Shown: piece by piece, positions 43,368 to 53,021 of the stretch
How positions within the stretch are numbered: position 1 is the stretch's first letter
How the letters are laid out: every line of letters begins with the position of its first letter
Assembly (NCBI RefSeq): GCF_008326305.1
Contig: NZ_BIXY01000019.1
Span: forward strand, 26,215-90,214
Reading direction: 5' to 3'
From: Dictyobacter arantiisoli
Lineage (GTDB): Bacteria; Chloroflexota; Ktedonobacteria; Ktedonobacterales; Ktedonobacteraceae
Length of the DNA stretch: 64,000 bases
Program-made: the position numbers and the translations under genes
The notes under the pieces: model-generated
Told to the model about the DNA's origin: nothing
What the model saw: only the letters and a program-made list of their open reading frames with translations
Database searches by the model: none

Positions 43368-43535
43368 AGAGAGTGTCAGCCCCCCAATACCAGCGGGATC
43401 TTGCTGCTCCCTGGCTGGCAGGCGCGTGCGCGCCTGCGCCCTTTTTAGTGTGTAGTGCAGGAAAGGTGCTGTGCACCTTTCCTGCACTACACACTAAAAA
43501 GAAGTTTGAGCACCGTAGGTGCGAAAACTCATGCG
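43368..43535 (+). repeat. Family A palindromic element, copy A3
   Basis: Has the GGGATCTTGCTGCTCCCTGG and GCTGGCAGGCGC...GCGCGCCTGC blocks, a 61-base perfect palindrome (43441-43501) and TTTGAGCACCG-AGGTGCGAAAACTCATGC. The match to copies A1 and A2 stops near 43535, so the right end is shortened. It lies 14 bp from the pdhC terminator. Confidence 0.8.
43441..43501. repeat. Perfect 29-bp-arm palindrome in A3
   Basis: Arms 43441-43469 and 43473-43501 are exact inverses around loop TGT. Aligned with A2, 7 of 28 arm positions differ, and every change has the matching change in the other arm. Confidence 0.9.
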
Positions 43536-43539
43536 TGAA

Positions 43540-43587
43540 GATAAATAAAAAGCGAGATACACTCTTACAGTAGAGTGTATCTCGCTT
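43540..43587 (-). terminator. Terminator of pdhABC
   Basis: 16-bp perfect arms (43550-43565, 43572-43587), followed on the minus strand by TTTATTTAT. It lies 37 bp after the pdhC stop. Confidence 0.85.
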
Positions 43588-43623
43588 CAATTCAGATCCA
43601 CAGCGGCGCGAATCTATGAGTAT

Positions 43624-44913
43624 TTAACCAAGCAACAGATAGATATTTTGCAATAAGCGTTTGACTTCTTGCAGGTAACGCGCTACCGTCGCACCATAGA
43701 GGATACGATGATCGGCTGAAAGCGTGACATGCATAATATCGCGCAGTACCGGCTGATTATCAACCGGAACAAACGTCTTGCGCGATGCAGCCACTGCCAG
43801 GATCGCCGATTGGGGTGGATTGATGACTGCATTGAAGTCCGAGACATCCATCATACCCAGATTGGAGATAGAGAAGGTACCACCATCCAGATCAGTCGGA
43901 GTCAGTTTCCCGGCCTGAGCCTTCGCGATCAAAGCCTTCGCTTCGCGAGCCAGAGTACGCAAACCTTTCAGATTGGCGTCCCGAATCACTGGCACCAGCA
44001 GACCGCCGGGCACGTCGACCGCGATACCGATATTGATATGTTTGTGCAGAATAAACTGTCCATCCCGGTAGGAGCTATTTACCTCTGGGAACTTCTCCAG
44101 AGCCAGCGCACAGGCCTTGACGATCAGATCATTGACACTGATCTTCACACCACCCTCACCGACACTCGCATTCAACTTCTGACGCATTCCCAGGGCATCT
44201 GTCAGATCAATATCATTGCCAATATAGAAATGGGGGACAAGTTGCTTAGACTCGGTCAGACGACGTGCGATAGTCTTCTGCATCGAAGAAAGGGATACCA
44301 CCTCATCATCCTCGGCCAGAGCCACAGGTGTTGGGGTGGCAGCTTTCACTGCCGGAACTGCTACGGGCGCAGGTGTGGGAGCCGCTGCCGGGGCGGGAGC
44401 CGTCATAGTACGCTGCTGCTCAAGATAATCCTCGATGTCATCGCGCACAATACGACCACCAGGGCCCGAACCCTTCAGTTGAGTTAACTCAATGCCATGT
44501 TCTTCAGCCATACGGCGTGCCAGAGGCGAAGATTTGATAAGTCCATTCTGGTTACCATTAGAAACAGGTGCTGGCGTACTGGTGGCGCTGGCAGGCTCAG
44601 GAGCGGCAGCGGTCACAGCCACGGCCTGTTGCGCCTGTGGGGTAGCGGCAGCTTTAGCTCCTGCCTGCTGCACATTCGCGCCCGTCCCAATGATAGCGAT
44701 AGGTTGGCCAATAGGAGCGGTCTCGCCCTCAACAACCAGGATCTGCTCCAGGATACCAGCACTAAACGACTCAATCTCCATATTCGCCTTATCAGTCTCC
44801 ACCTCAGCCACTACCTCACCTTTTTTGACTTTATCACCCGGCTGCTTTAACCAGCGTGTGATTGTGCCCTCTTCCATGGTATCGCTAAGACGCGGCATAT
44901 TCACATCAGGCAT
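43624..44913 (-). CDS. pdhC: Dihydrolipoamide acyltransferase (E2 of pyruvate dehydrogenase)
   Basis: 429 residues, GGAGGAGAAG before the ATG, 3 bp after pdhB. The lipoyl domain (1-80) has the lysine in EVETDKANMEIES. An Ala/Pro linker follows, then the E1/E3-binding domain SSPLARRMAEEHGIELTQLK and a catalytic core ending SADHRILYGATVARYL. The core motif is HRILYG where the classical one is HxxxDG, so the aspartate is replaced by tyrosine, a variant known in some bacterial E2 proteins. It passes the acyl group to CoA. E3 is encoded separately at 7441. Confidence 0.93.
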   Translation of the reverse strand: MPDVNMPRLSDTMEEGTITRWLKQPGDKVKKGEVVAEVETDKANMEIESFSAGILEQILVVEGETAPIGQPIAIIGTGANVQQAGAKAAATPQAQQAVAVTAAAPEPASATSTPAPVSNGNQNGLIKSSPLARRMAEEHGIELTQLKGSGPGGRIVRDDIEDYLEQQRTMTAPAPAAAPTPAPVAVPAVKAATPTPVALAEDDEVVSLSSMQKTIARRLTESKQLVPHFYIGNDIDLTDALGMRQKLNASVGEGGVKISVNDLIVKACALALEKFPEVNSSYRDGQFILHKHINIGIAVDVPGGLLVPVIRDANLKGLRTLAREAKALIAKAQAGKLTPTDLDGGTFSISNLGMMDVSDFNAVINPPQSAILAVAASRKTFVPVDNQPVLRDIMHVTLSADHRILYGATVARYLQEVKRLLQNIYLLLG

Positions 44914-44916
44914 AAT

Positions 44917-45909
44917 TTATCTTCTCCTCCGGCGGGGAGCCAGTTCATCAATGGCCTCCAATAACTGCCTGGCACCCGTCAGGGCAGCAGTCTCAAGTGG
45001 CTTGGAATAAGGCAGCGGCACTTCCACATTCGCAACACGCTTGACAGGAGCATCCAGATAATCAAACGCCTCTTCCTGTATCGTCGCAGCGATTTCAGCA
45101 CCAATACCATAGGAACGCCAATCCTCTTCAAAGACAATCGCACGTCCCGTTTTCTTCACGGAGTTCACAATCGTCTCTTTATCAAGAGGACGCAAAGAAC
45201 GCAGATCAACCACCTCGATACTCCATTTGTTCTCCTGCTCAAGTCGATTTGCGACCTCAAGCGCCAATGAAGCCATACGAGAATAGCTAATCACCGTCAG
45301 GTCAGTGCCTTCCCTGGCAATTTTCGCCTTCCCAAAGGGGATCGTGTAATCTTCTTCGGGCACATCGCCTTTGGTATTATACAGGCCCAGGTGCTCAATA
45401 AAAATAACCGGATTGTTATTCCGGATCGCCGTCTTTAACATACCTTTGGCGTCAGCAGGATTAGAAGGAGCAACGACGTGCAGGCCAGGAATATGCGCGA
45501 ACCAGGTCTCTAAATTCTGTGAATGGGTCGCGGAAAGCTGCTGTCCACCACCACCAGGCGTACGAATCACCATGGGGATGGGGGTCTGGCCGCCAAACAT
45601 ATAGTGGATCTTCGCGGCATGATTGAGAATCTCATCCATTGCAAGCACAATGAAATTGAAGGTCATAATCTCAACCACTGGACGCAGGCCCAACATGGCT
45701 GCGCCAACCGCCATCCCGACAAAGCCATTCTCAGCAATCGGGGTGTCTACGACGCGTTTTGGACCGAACTCTTTCAATAAACCAGCCGTGATTTTATAGG
45801 ACCCTTCAAAGACGCCAATCTCTTCGCCCATCAAAAAGACATTCTCATCGCGGGTGAGTTCATCACGCAGTGTCTCATTGAGCGCCTGTCGAAAGCTTAT
45901 TTCAGCCAT
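44917..45909 (-). CDS. pdhB: Pyruvate dehydrogenase E1 component, beta subunit
   Basis: 330 residues with GGAG upstream, starting 2 bp after the pdhA stop. Typical blocks are LMGEEIGVFEGSYKITAGLL, DTPIAENGFVGMAVGAAMLG, GGQTPIPMVIRTPGGGG, HSQNLETWFAHIPGLHVVAP and IFEDWRSYG-type IVFEEDWRSYGIGAEIAA. It pairs with the alpha subunit to decarboxylate a 2-oxo acid on thiamine diphosphate. Pyruvate is the likely substrate, but branched-chain 2-oxo acids cannot be ruled out from sequence. Confidence 0.94.
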   Translation of the reverse strand: MAEISFRQALNETLRDELTRDENVFLMGEEIGVFEGSYKITAGLLKEFGPKRVVDTPIAENGFVGMAVGAAMLGLRPVVEIMTFNFIVLAMDEILNHAAKIHYMFGGQTPIPMVIRTPGGGGQQLSATHSQNLETWFAHIPGLHVVAPSNPADAKGMLKTAIRNNNPVIFIEHLGLYNTKGDVPEEDYTIPFGKAKIAREGTDLTVISYSRMASLALEVANRLEQENKWSIEVVDLRSLRPLDKETIVNSVKKTGRAIVFEEDWRSYGIGAEIAATIQEEAFDYLDAPVKRVANVEVPLPYSKPLETAALTGARQLLEAIDELAPRRRRR

Positions 45910-45911
45910 GA

Positions 45912-46976
45912 TTACTTACTCTCCAGTAAATGCTCGTCAGAAGCATAGATATCATCAAAGAGGCTTTCAACAGGGGGGAAAGGACTTTCCTCAGCGAAAC
46001 TGACGGCCTCATTTACGGTCTGTTCTACCTGCTCTTCGAGAGCATTCAATTCATTTTCATCCAGCACATGCGCATCTAACAGGCGTTTGGCGAAAGCAGG
46101 TACAGGATCGAAAGAACGACCATGTTTGACAACTTCTTGATCCCGATAGCGATCAGGATCGATAACCGAGTGTCCGCGATGGCGGAAACTGACAGCCTCG
46201 ACAATATAAGGCTCATGCTCTTCGCGAGCTACCTTGACGGCGCGGCGTACCGCATCGCGTACCGCCAATACATCATTACCATCCACTCGCTCGCCCTGCA
46301 CATCGAAAGCACACCCCTTGCGATACAGATCAGCCACGGCGGAGCCTTTCTCAACCGGCAACCCCATCCCATACTGATTGTTGACCACAAAGAAAATAAC
46401 TGGCAGCTTGTAAATCTTCGCCAGGTTCAAAGACTCGTAGAAAGGACCTCCATTCGTGGTTCCATCACCCATCTGGACAGCGACCACTTCGTCCGAACCA
46501 CGATAGGCAACAGCAAACGCAGCCCCAACGGCCAGAGGTACCTGCCCACCCACGATACCATAACCACCCATCAGGCGATGTTCCAGACTAAACATATGCA
46601 TAGAACCACCACGACCATGAGAACATCCCGTCTCTTTGCCAAATAATTCTGCCATAACAGCATTGGGAGTGATGCCACGACCAAGAGCATATCCATGCTC
46701 CCGATAATTTGTATAGAGGTAATCCTTCGGTCCCAGGCCTGCACAAAATCCGACAACAGTGGCCTCTTCACCTACGTTCAGATGACAGTAACCGCCAATA
46801 CGGGCCATCTTGTACATCTCATCCGATTTTTCCTCAAAACGGCGGACAAGTAACATCTGGTGATAGTAGTTTACCAACGTCTCTCGATCTTCGTCCTCAG
46901 GCAGCGTGACGACACGAGGCTTATCTGTAGTGGTGGCATCGCGTCCATCCGGTCGCTTTTGCTGCTCAGTACTCAT
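45912..46976 (-). CDS. pdhA: Pyruvate dehydrogenase E1 component, alpha subunit
   Basis: 354 residues from ATG 46976 (AGGAGACATC upstream). The frame extends 52 codons further without a site. The thiamine-diphosphate motif is MGDGTTNGGPFYESLN; other signatures are RRFEEKSDEMYKMARIGGYC, GRGGSMHMFSLEHRLMGGYG and FRHRGHSVIDPDRYR with the phosphorylation-loop region. First gene of the tightly packed pdhABC operon. It forms the alpha2-beta2 E1 with PdhB. Confidence 0.95.
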   Translation of the reverse strand: MSTEQQKRPDGRDATTTDKPRVVTLPEDEDRETLVNYYHQMLLVRRFEEKSDEMYKMARIGGYCHLNVGEEATVVGFCAGLGPKDYLYTNYREHGYALGRGITPNAVMAELFGKETGCSHGRGGSMHMFSLEHRLMGGYGIVGGQVPLAVGAAFAVAYRGSDEVVAVQMGDGTTNGGPFYESLNLAKIYKLPVIFFVVNNQYGMGLPVEKGSAVADLYRKGCAFDVQGERVDGNDVLAVRDAVRRAVKVAREEHEPYIVEAVSFRHRGHSVIDPDRYRDQEVVKHGRSFDPVPAFAKRLLDAHVLDENELNALEEQVEQTVNEAVSFAEESPFPPVESLFDDIYASDEHLLESK

Positions 46977-47429
46977 GATGTCTCCTGATTTTCTTTTTTT
47001 ACTATTTGTTGGAGTTGGAGAATTTTCGCTTGTCAAGGATAATTCTGACTCGTCTGGAGTGTGTACCCAAATACCCTGTATCTTTATAGACATGTCCCAC
47101 ATAATTGTAACACGAATTGAAAAGTTTTCCACGCCAGAATGGGTACGCTGAACTCCTGATAGGTAAATTTTGCTGTTAGCTAGCTACCAATTTTCACACT
47201 TTTTGGCACACGCAAACATTACAAACCATCTGCTATGATATCACAAGGACGATTTCCGTGGCTATATATCAGTCTTCTTTTTTTACGCCGCTCAAGCATT
47301 TTCCCAACGCTATCATCGCTCCTCAGAAACCATAACCACAAAAATACTTCAATCTCCTGAAAACAGCAAAAATTATTATAATGGGAAAGAAGAGCAGAAG
47401 AGCCTATCAAATGTTGCCCCGTCGGTTTT

Positions 47430-48755
47430 TTATGCGCGCTCACCCGATTGTCGCGTCTCAGCCGTAGCCGTAACGAGTTGAGAATGAGCAGAATGAGCAG
47501 GATCAGCAGGCTCAGCAACAGTCAAGGGATGTCCTTCAGATACAACCGCGGCTTTCGCTGGACTTGTAGTCAGCATGGCTCCCAGTTTTATTCCCGGCAC
47601 TTCCACACACTTATAAAATATCCAGCTAAAGGGAATAATCACCACAAAGAGCCAGACAAAAAACATGCTATAGATATCGCTCCTGGGCCAGTTATGCAAG
47701 AGGGGCACAACACGATCCATGAACAAAAAGTAGAGGGGTTCATGCCAGATATAAAGTCCATACGAAAGCATCCCAATCCAACGCAATGGTTTCGTTTCCC
47801 AGATCCAGCGCAGCGTCTGTGGACCAAAGAGTATACCCATCAGACAGAAACCATACCCGCAGGCAAAGAGGATTTCAGCAAGCCAGGCATGCGGACCGAT
47901 GTAAGGTGCCAGGGGAATAACATACGATGTACTATTCCAGAAAGTCGCAAATACTAACACAGCCACGCCCAGAAACCAGGCTAAAACACTGGAGCGGGTC
48001 AAGAGCGCTGAGATCAAGTGGTCAGGTTTCATCTGTAGCCAGATATAACAGAGGCTGAGTAACATACCCACTGCAAAATCTTCCAGATATTTGCCGCTCT
48101 GCCCATAAAGGAAGAAGAGCAAGATATGATGGAGTGCAGCTGGCACCAGCATAGGTGGATTGGGTGTAATATGCCAGGAATGACCCCAGCGCCGGGTCAG
48201 CAATCCCCAGATGATGATTCCGAATAAACAGAGTACGATACAGGTAAAACAGCGCAAGGTGGTGCCTTGCCGGATCACTCGTCCAAGCAGATAACGCATT
48301 CCCAGGGCAATAAAAGGCAAGAGAACATAAAATTGCCATTCCACCGCCAATGTCCAGAAAGGACCATTGATGCGTTGGTATGTATTTTCACCTGAATCCA
48401 TTAAAAAAGTCAAAAATAGTGAAAACTGTTTTAAGTGATCTATTTGTAAATATTCAGGATGGCTAAACACAACCAATAAAAGAAGGGCCACATAATAACC
48501 GGGCCAGATGCGGAAAATACGCCGGGTAAAATAACGACGCAGGGATGGCCAGGAACTGCATCCCAACAAAGCCTTTGCATAAGGAAGAAATAAAAGAAAA
48601 CCAGAAAGTACAAAAAAAAGTGTGACTCCTGCACTTCCAACCAGAGATATATCAGTCCAAATTGGGCCAACTTGACTAAATTCCCATAAGTGCATTGTAT
48701 GCGCGAATGACTGAATATGATAAAAAATAACCATAATACAGGCGAACCCACGCAC
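47430..48755 (-). CDS. Acyltransferase 3 family membrane protein, start unclear
   Basis: At least 441 residues from a GTG at 48755, with about ten membrane helices. The family signature RGFACIMVIFYHIQSF near the N-terminus contains the conserved histidine; FFVLSGFLLFLP and RRIFRIWPGYYVALLL follow. The usual preceding residues (ITALDGV) are encoded in frame just upstream of that GTG, but back to a stop near 48822 there is no ATG, GTG or TTG start. Either a rare start codon is used or a frameshift has separated the true start. Such proteins O-acetylate surface glycans or lipids. Confidence 0.8.
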   Translation of the reverse strand: MRGFACIMVIFYHIQSFAHTMHLWEFSQVGPIWTDISLVGSAGVTLFFVLSGFLLFLPYAKALLGCSSWPSLRRYFTRRIFRIWPGYYVALLLLVVFSHPEYLQIDHLKQFSLFLTFLMDSGENTYQRINGPFWTLAVEWQFYVLLPFIALGMRYLLGRVIRQGTTLRCFTCIVLCLFGIIIWGLLTRRWGHSWHITPNPPMLVPAALHHILLFFLYGQSGKYLEDFAVGMLLSLCYIWLQMKPDHLISALLTRSSVLAWFLGVAVLVFATFWNSTSYVIPLAPYIGPHAWLAEILFACGYGFCLMGILFGPQTLRWIWETKPLRWIGMLSYGLYIWHEPLYFLFMDRVVPLLHNWPRSDIYSMFFVWLFVVIIPFSWIFYKCVEVPGIKLGAMLTTSPAKAAVVSEGHPLTVAEPADPAHSAHSQLVTATAETRQSGERA

Positions 48756-49010
48756 CCCATCTAATGCCGTAATATTCTTATTAGAAGAGATTTGTTTGAT
48801 AAGATAACTCCAGTCATTTCAAATAAGTACACACAAAAATATGCTATAGCACCTCGATAGTATAATGTTTTCTTTAAAGGAGATCAAATATATAGCCTGA
48901 CATGTTACCATTAGTAATAAGAGAAAGAGGAGATTCCTCCTTATAGCAGAGCTTTCTTTTCTTCATTCAACAAATTTGTTGTATAGGCACATTCAAAGAA
49001 GAGGTGAACT

Positions 49011-50186
49011 ATGAATGACCATCCACAGCAACCAGTATCTTATGGATTAGGCCGCCAGATGCAGGTTTATATGCAGGGTTTACAGGGTCAGCGTCCGACG
49101 TTACCAGTTTCACCTGAACAGTTGGAACAACAGGCAAAGGCACAGATGAGTCAGGAGGCCAGAGGCTATTTAGCGGGCATGGATGATACGATGCGCTCTA
49201 ATCGCACGGCATTCGAGCATTGGAGTATTGTTCCACGTATGCTCCGCGATGTCTCACACCGCCAATTGACAACCGCTCTACCGGGGATGCAACTTCCCGT
49301 ACCACTCTTGCTAGCCCCCATCGGCGTACAATCGATTATCCATCCCGATGGAGAACTGGCTGTCGCCAGAGCTGCTGCGGCACTGGGCGTGCCGATGATT
49401 CTTAGCACCGCGGCATCATGTAACATCGAAACGGTGGGAAAGGCTCTAGGAGAGACACCACGCTGGTTCCAACTGTATTGGAGTAAAGATCTCGATCTCA
49501 ATGCGAGCTTTGTCCAACGGGCCGAAAAGGCGGGCTATAGTGCAATTGTGGTGACTCTGGATACCCTGATGCTTAGTTGGCGTGAACAGGATATTCAGAA
49601 TGCCTATCTCCCCTTTCTGCTGGGTGAAGGACTGGCCAACTACTTCACAGATCCAATCTTTCGCCAATCCCTACCACAGGCTCCAGAGGATAATCCTATG
49701 GCTGCGATACGCCATTTTATCGATATCTTCCTCAATCCAGCACTGACCTGGGATCAGTTAGGATTCTTGCGCCAGCATACCAACCTGCCAATTTTCCTCA
49801 AAGGGGTTATGCATCCCGATGATGCGCAGCGAACCATTGATATAGGAATGGACGGCATTGTTGTGTCAAACCATGGCGGCCGTCAGGTCGGGGGTGCACG
49901 CGGCGCGCTGGATGCTCTACCAGGCATCAGTGCTGCGGTACAGAGACAAATACCAGTCCTCTTCGATAGTGGCATCCGGCGCGGATCAGATATTATTAAA
50001 GCGCTTGCCCTGGGAGCCAGCGCCGTCCTGCTGGGTCGTCCATACATCTGGGGATTGGCACTGGATGGTCAGCAGGGTGTCCAAACGGTTCTGGAGAACC
50101 TGCTGGCGGATCTGGATCTAACCCTGGCCCTGAGCGGCTACTCCTCTCTGGATCAACTGGATGCCTCAGCGCTGGTCCATGAGTAA
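49011..50186 (+). CDS. FMN-dependent alpha-hydroxy-acid oxidase (lactate 2-monooxygenase-like)
   Basis: 391 residues with AGAAGAGGTG before the ATG. TIM-barrel flavoprotein blocks are VPLLLAPIGVQSIIHPDGEL, ILSTAASCNIE, RWFQLYWSKDLDLNASFVQR, FLKGVMHPDDAQ, the catalytic SNHGGRQVGG (active-site His and Arg) and FDSGIRRGSDIIKALALGAS. The long N-terminal region with DVSHRQLTTAL and the loop after DTLMLSW suit lactate 2-monooxygenases. It oxidises an L-2-hydroxy acid. Its last codons and stop (CAT GAG TAA) fall within the terminal repeat of element B2. Confidence 0.92.
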   Translation: MNDHPQQPVSYGLGRQMQVYMQGLQGQRPTLPVSPEQLEQQAKAQMSQEARGYLAGMDDTMRSNRTAFEHWSIVPRMLRDVSHRQLTTALPGMQLPVPLLLAPIGVQSIIHPDGELAVARAAAALGVPMILSTAASCNIETVGKALGETPRWFQLYWSKDLDLNASFVQRAEKAGYSAIVVTLDTLMLSWREQDIQNAYLPFLLGEGLANYFTDPIFRQSLPQAPEDNPMAAIRHFIDIFLNPALTWDQLGFLRQHTNLPIFLKGVMHPDDAQRTIDIGMDGIVVSNHGGRQVGGARGALDALPGISAAVQRQIPVLFDSGIRRGSDIIKALALGASAVLLGRPYIWGLALDGQQGVQTVLENLLADLDLTLALSGYSSLDQLDASALVHE

Positions 50187-50440
50187 TTCCGAATTTTTCG
50201 AACAGAGGTTCGATCCACTTCAATCCGTTCCACAAGCGGAGTTGCAAGGGGCGAGTCGCCCCTTGCCGGGGTGACGAGGAGTCCCCATCCTTTTTTCTTT
50301 TTCCTCGCGCCGCCGCAGATGGCGTGCAAAAAAGGGGAAAAGAATTATGTGGGGACACCCCACACCCCCGCAGAAGGCTTTGCTCTCTGCACTCCCATTC
50401 TATAGCACTTGCCTGCGAGAAAAGCGAAATGGCTTATGAG
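50179..50440 (-). mobile_element. Family B palindromic element, copy B2 (inverted)
   Basis: The terminal repeat ATGAGTAATTCCGAATTTTT at 50179 matches the right end of B1 (reverse complement) with two changes, and the interior is the reverse complement of B1 throughout with ~80% identity by eye. The far end (about 50440) is less conserved. It lies between the convergent oxidase and DUF4870 genes and overlaps the oxidase stop codon. Confidence 0.78.
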
Positions 50441-51099
50441 GTAGGATTTCTTTTCGAGAAGCGAGCCATTAACGCTTCGGCATAATCACCGACAATGGGC
50501 AATTTGAAGCGTACCCCACGATAAGCCTGAACCATCAAGAGCACCCAGAGCACAAACCCCACAAGCAGTACCAGCGAGGTAAGGCAACCAAGGATCGGTG
50601 ATAGTAATACGCCAATCAAGAAGATTTTACCGATCAGTTGTAATACAACATAGACGGCGACCAGCGGTGTAAACACAACAATAGATTGCGCAGCGTGAAA
50701 ACGAACAAATGCATTTTTTCGCTCTACAAAAAAAAGAACAATACCGGTAAAACAAAGGCCCAGGTAACTAATTAATGCCGCTCGTTTCGCGCCCAATCCA
50801 AATGCAGACGAACCCTGCTCTCCACGATTTCTGGACACACTACTCGGCGGTTGATATTGACCGCCAGCATATTGCTGTTGCTGCTGCTGTTGTTGTTGTT
50901 GTTGCTGCTGTTGCTGCCCCTGTCCATACTGATAATTAGGATCACTTTGAGGCAAAGGAGCACCAGTTGGCCCGGATTGTGGCTGTCCGCTTGCGTATGG
51001 ATCATCCGCTGGATTAGATGGATTGTATCCGCTATAACCACCATATCCCCCTGGCCTTGAGGAATCGGGTTGTTGACCTTGATTAGGATTTGTACTCAT
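50434..51099 (-). CDS. DUF4870 membrane protein with polyglutamine tract
   Basis: 221 residues with GGAGG upstream of the ATG. The N-terminal ~100 residues are low complexity (Gly, Tyr, Pro, Ser) with an uninterrupted run of 15 glutamines near residue 62-77. The C-terminal ~110 residues are the DUF4870/Tic20-like domain with three helices: RAALISYLGLCFTGIVLFFV, FTPLVAVYVVLQLIGKIFLI and LTSLVLLVGFVLWVLLMVQA, then AYRGVRFKLPIVGDYAEALM. Role unknown. The CAG/CAA tract may vary in length. Confidence 0.88.
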   Translation of the reverse strand: MSTNPNQGQQPDSSRPGGYGGYSGYNPSNPADDPYASGQPQSGPTGAPLPQSDPNYQYGQGQQQQQQQQQQQQQQQYAGGQYQPPSSVSRNRGEQGSSAFGLGAKRAALISYLGLCFTGIVLFFVERKNAFVRFHAAQSIVVFTPLVAVYVVLQLIGKIFLIGVLLSPILGCLTSLVLLVGFVLWVLLMVQAYRGVRFKLPIVGDYAEALMARFSKRNPTS

Positions 51100-51386
51100 C
51101 TGAGCATCCTCCGTCCATAAAGAAAAACTTTTCTATCATATATTACGCCACAATGCAAGAAAGGTTAGACGCCCGGATGGCTTTGATAACTTCTATCCGG
51201 ATATTCAGGAAAGATCTGTCGAGAAGCTAAACAGGTGCGTTGCGACAAACAGTAGATGGCCCACAATCATTGGTAGGTCGAGGCACATCTAGTTGGCAAC
51301 AAGATTCGTATTAGAGTGATGAAACAATTCAACATCACAATTTTACAACTATGTCGAAGCGTTTCAACAAATTCGTGAAAAATGCT

Positions 51387-51415
51387 TTGCATTACCACAA
51401 CTAAAAGGCTATAAT
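51387..51415 (+). promoter_or_regulatory. Promoter of xylA
   Basis: TTGCAT at 51387-51392, a 17-bp spacer and TATAAT at 51410-51415, 43 bp before the start codon. The rest of the 358-bp gap upstream has nothing I can name. Confidence 0.65.
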
Positions 51416-51457
51416 GAAAGGGTCAACGATATTACACAAAGACAAAGGGAGGCTATA

Positions 51458-52672
51458 ATGACATTACCACCGCAGTTGACAAAGGAAAGAGCTAGCGATC
51501 AATTTACCCCCAAAAAAGAGGATAAATTCACATTTGGACTCTGGACCGTTGCAAACCAGGGCCGTGATCCGTTTGGCGATGTTGTACGTCCACCGCTGGA
51601 CCCTGTTCGTAGCGTACAAAAACTCTCAGAGCTGGGTGCCTGGGGCGTCAATTTCCACGATAACGATCTTATCCCGTTCGATGCAACCCCAACCGAGCGA
51701 GATCGTATCCTGCGCGACTTCAAGCAAGCCTTGAAGGATTACGAGATGGTCGTTCCTACGGCAACGACGAATCTTTTCTATCATCCCGCCTTTAAAGACG
51801 GCGCCTTCACAGCTGTTGATCCCAGTGTACGAGCCTTTGCGCTGCAAAAAACGATGCGTGCCATCGATTTGGGCGTCGAGCTTGGAGCCAAGACCTATGT
51901 CTTCTGGGGTGGACGCGAAGGTGTCGATAGTGAAGCCAGCAAGAATCCCATCGATGCCGTCAAACGCATGCGGGATGCAATCAACTTCCTGAGCGAATAT
52001 GTCATCGACAATGGTTATGACCTGCGCCTGGCTTTAGAGCCCAAACCCAATGAGCCACGTTCAGATACTTATTTCCCTACCATCGGCCACATGCTCGCCT
52101 TCATCTATACGTTAGATCATCCTGATATGATCGGTTTAAATCCAGAGGTAGCCCACGAGCACATGTCTGGCCTCAACTTTGTGCATGGCATTGCTCAGGC
52201 ACTCGAGGCAGGTAAACTGTTCCATATTGACCTGAATGATCAGAAGGGTCCCCGCTTCGACCAGGATCTGCGCTTTGGTAGCGAGAGCATCAAGAGCATG
52301 TTCTTCCTGGTTCGTCTGCTGGAAAACGCTGGTTATGATGGCCCCAAACACTTCGATGCCCATGCCTATCGTACAGAGGATGAAGAAGGTGTCTGGGATT
52401 TCGCCGCCGGTTGTATGCGCACCTACAACATTCTGCGCGACAAGGCCCGCCGCTTCGATTCCGATCCCGCTGTACAAGAACTGCTTGCGACCATCAACGG
52501 TGGCAACTCTGAGCACATCTCGTGGCTCGAAGAAGTTCATAACGGCTATAGCAAAGATCTGGCCAACAAACTCAAAGCCGCCAACTTCAATCCCAAAGCT
52601 TTGGGTGAGCGTGGCTACCAGTACGAAAAACTGGATCAACTTGCTATCGAGCACATTCTCGGTGTGCGCTAA
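51458..52672 (+). CDS. xylA: Xylose isomerase
   Basis: 404 residues with AAAGGGAGGCTATA before the ATG. Active-site blocks are [11 protein letters not shown] (catalytic His), [18 protein letters not shown] (Lys), [11 protein letters not shown] (Glu, His), [11 protein letters not shown] (metal Asp residues) and the terminal [12 protein letters not shown]. It is the short, class I form typical of Actinobacteria and Chloroflexota. It interconverts D-xylose and D-xylulose, also glucose and fructose. No xylulokinase or regulator is adjacent, so a sugar-isomerising role outside a xylose operon is likely. Confidence 0.97.
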   Translation: MTLPPQLTKERASDQFTPKKEDKFTFGLWTVANQGRDPFGDVVRPPLDPVRSVQKLSELGAWGVNFHDNDLIPFDATPTERDRILRDFKQALKDYEMVVPTATTNLFYHPAFKDGAFTAVDPSVRAFALQKTMRAIDLGVELGAKTYVFWGGREGVDSEASKNPIDAVKRMRDAINFLSEYVIDNGYDLRLALEPKPNEPRSDTYFPTIGHMLAFIYTLDHPDMIGLNPEVAHEHMSGLNFVHGIAQALEAGKLFHIDLNDQKGPRFDQDLRFGSESIKSMFFLVRLLENAGYDGPKHFDAHAYRTEDEEGVWDFAAGCMRTYNILRDKARRFDSDPAVQELLATINGGNSEHISWLEEVHNGYSKDLANKLKAANFNPKALGERGYQYEKLDQLAIEHILGVR

Positions 52673-52693
52673 GCATTAACCATCCAACTTGAA

Positions 52694-52725
52694 GATGGGA
52701 GGCAGACCTATGCTTGCCTCCCATC
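52694..52725 (+). terminator. Hairpin after xylA
   Basis: GATGGGAGGCA and TGCCTCCCATC, 11-bp perfect arms. No T-run follows. It probably marks the mRNA 3' end. Confidence 0.55.
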
Positions 52726-53021
52726 CCCCATATCTCCTACACCCCGTACCTCTGTCATCCCCTGAGAAGAACAAGATAGGCACAATCTGATAAAATTGTG
52801 AAGCATTTCACATCGATTATCTAGAATATACTGTAGAATATAAAGAAATTAGCGATACGATATTGTATCGCCACTAGCATTTCTAAAATATTTTCTGATA
52901 GACTTATTTAACTTTATTTACTATTTCTTTTTTAAACTCTCTCGATCCTTTTGCTCGCTTTATTTTTATCATTTGGGTCAGCAGAGAGATAAGAAGTCCC
53001 CGAGAAGAGAGAATGTAATCA

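Noticed and set aside
43289..43590. Overlapping frames on both strands at element A3
   Set aside because: They translate a palindromic repeat, and the similar apparent proteins at A1 and A2 arise from the repeat itself.
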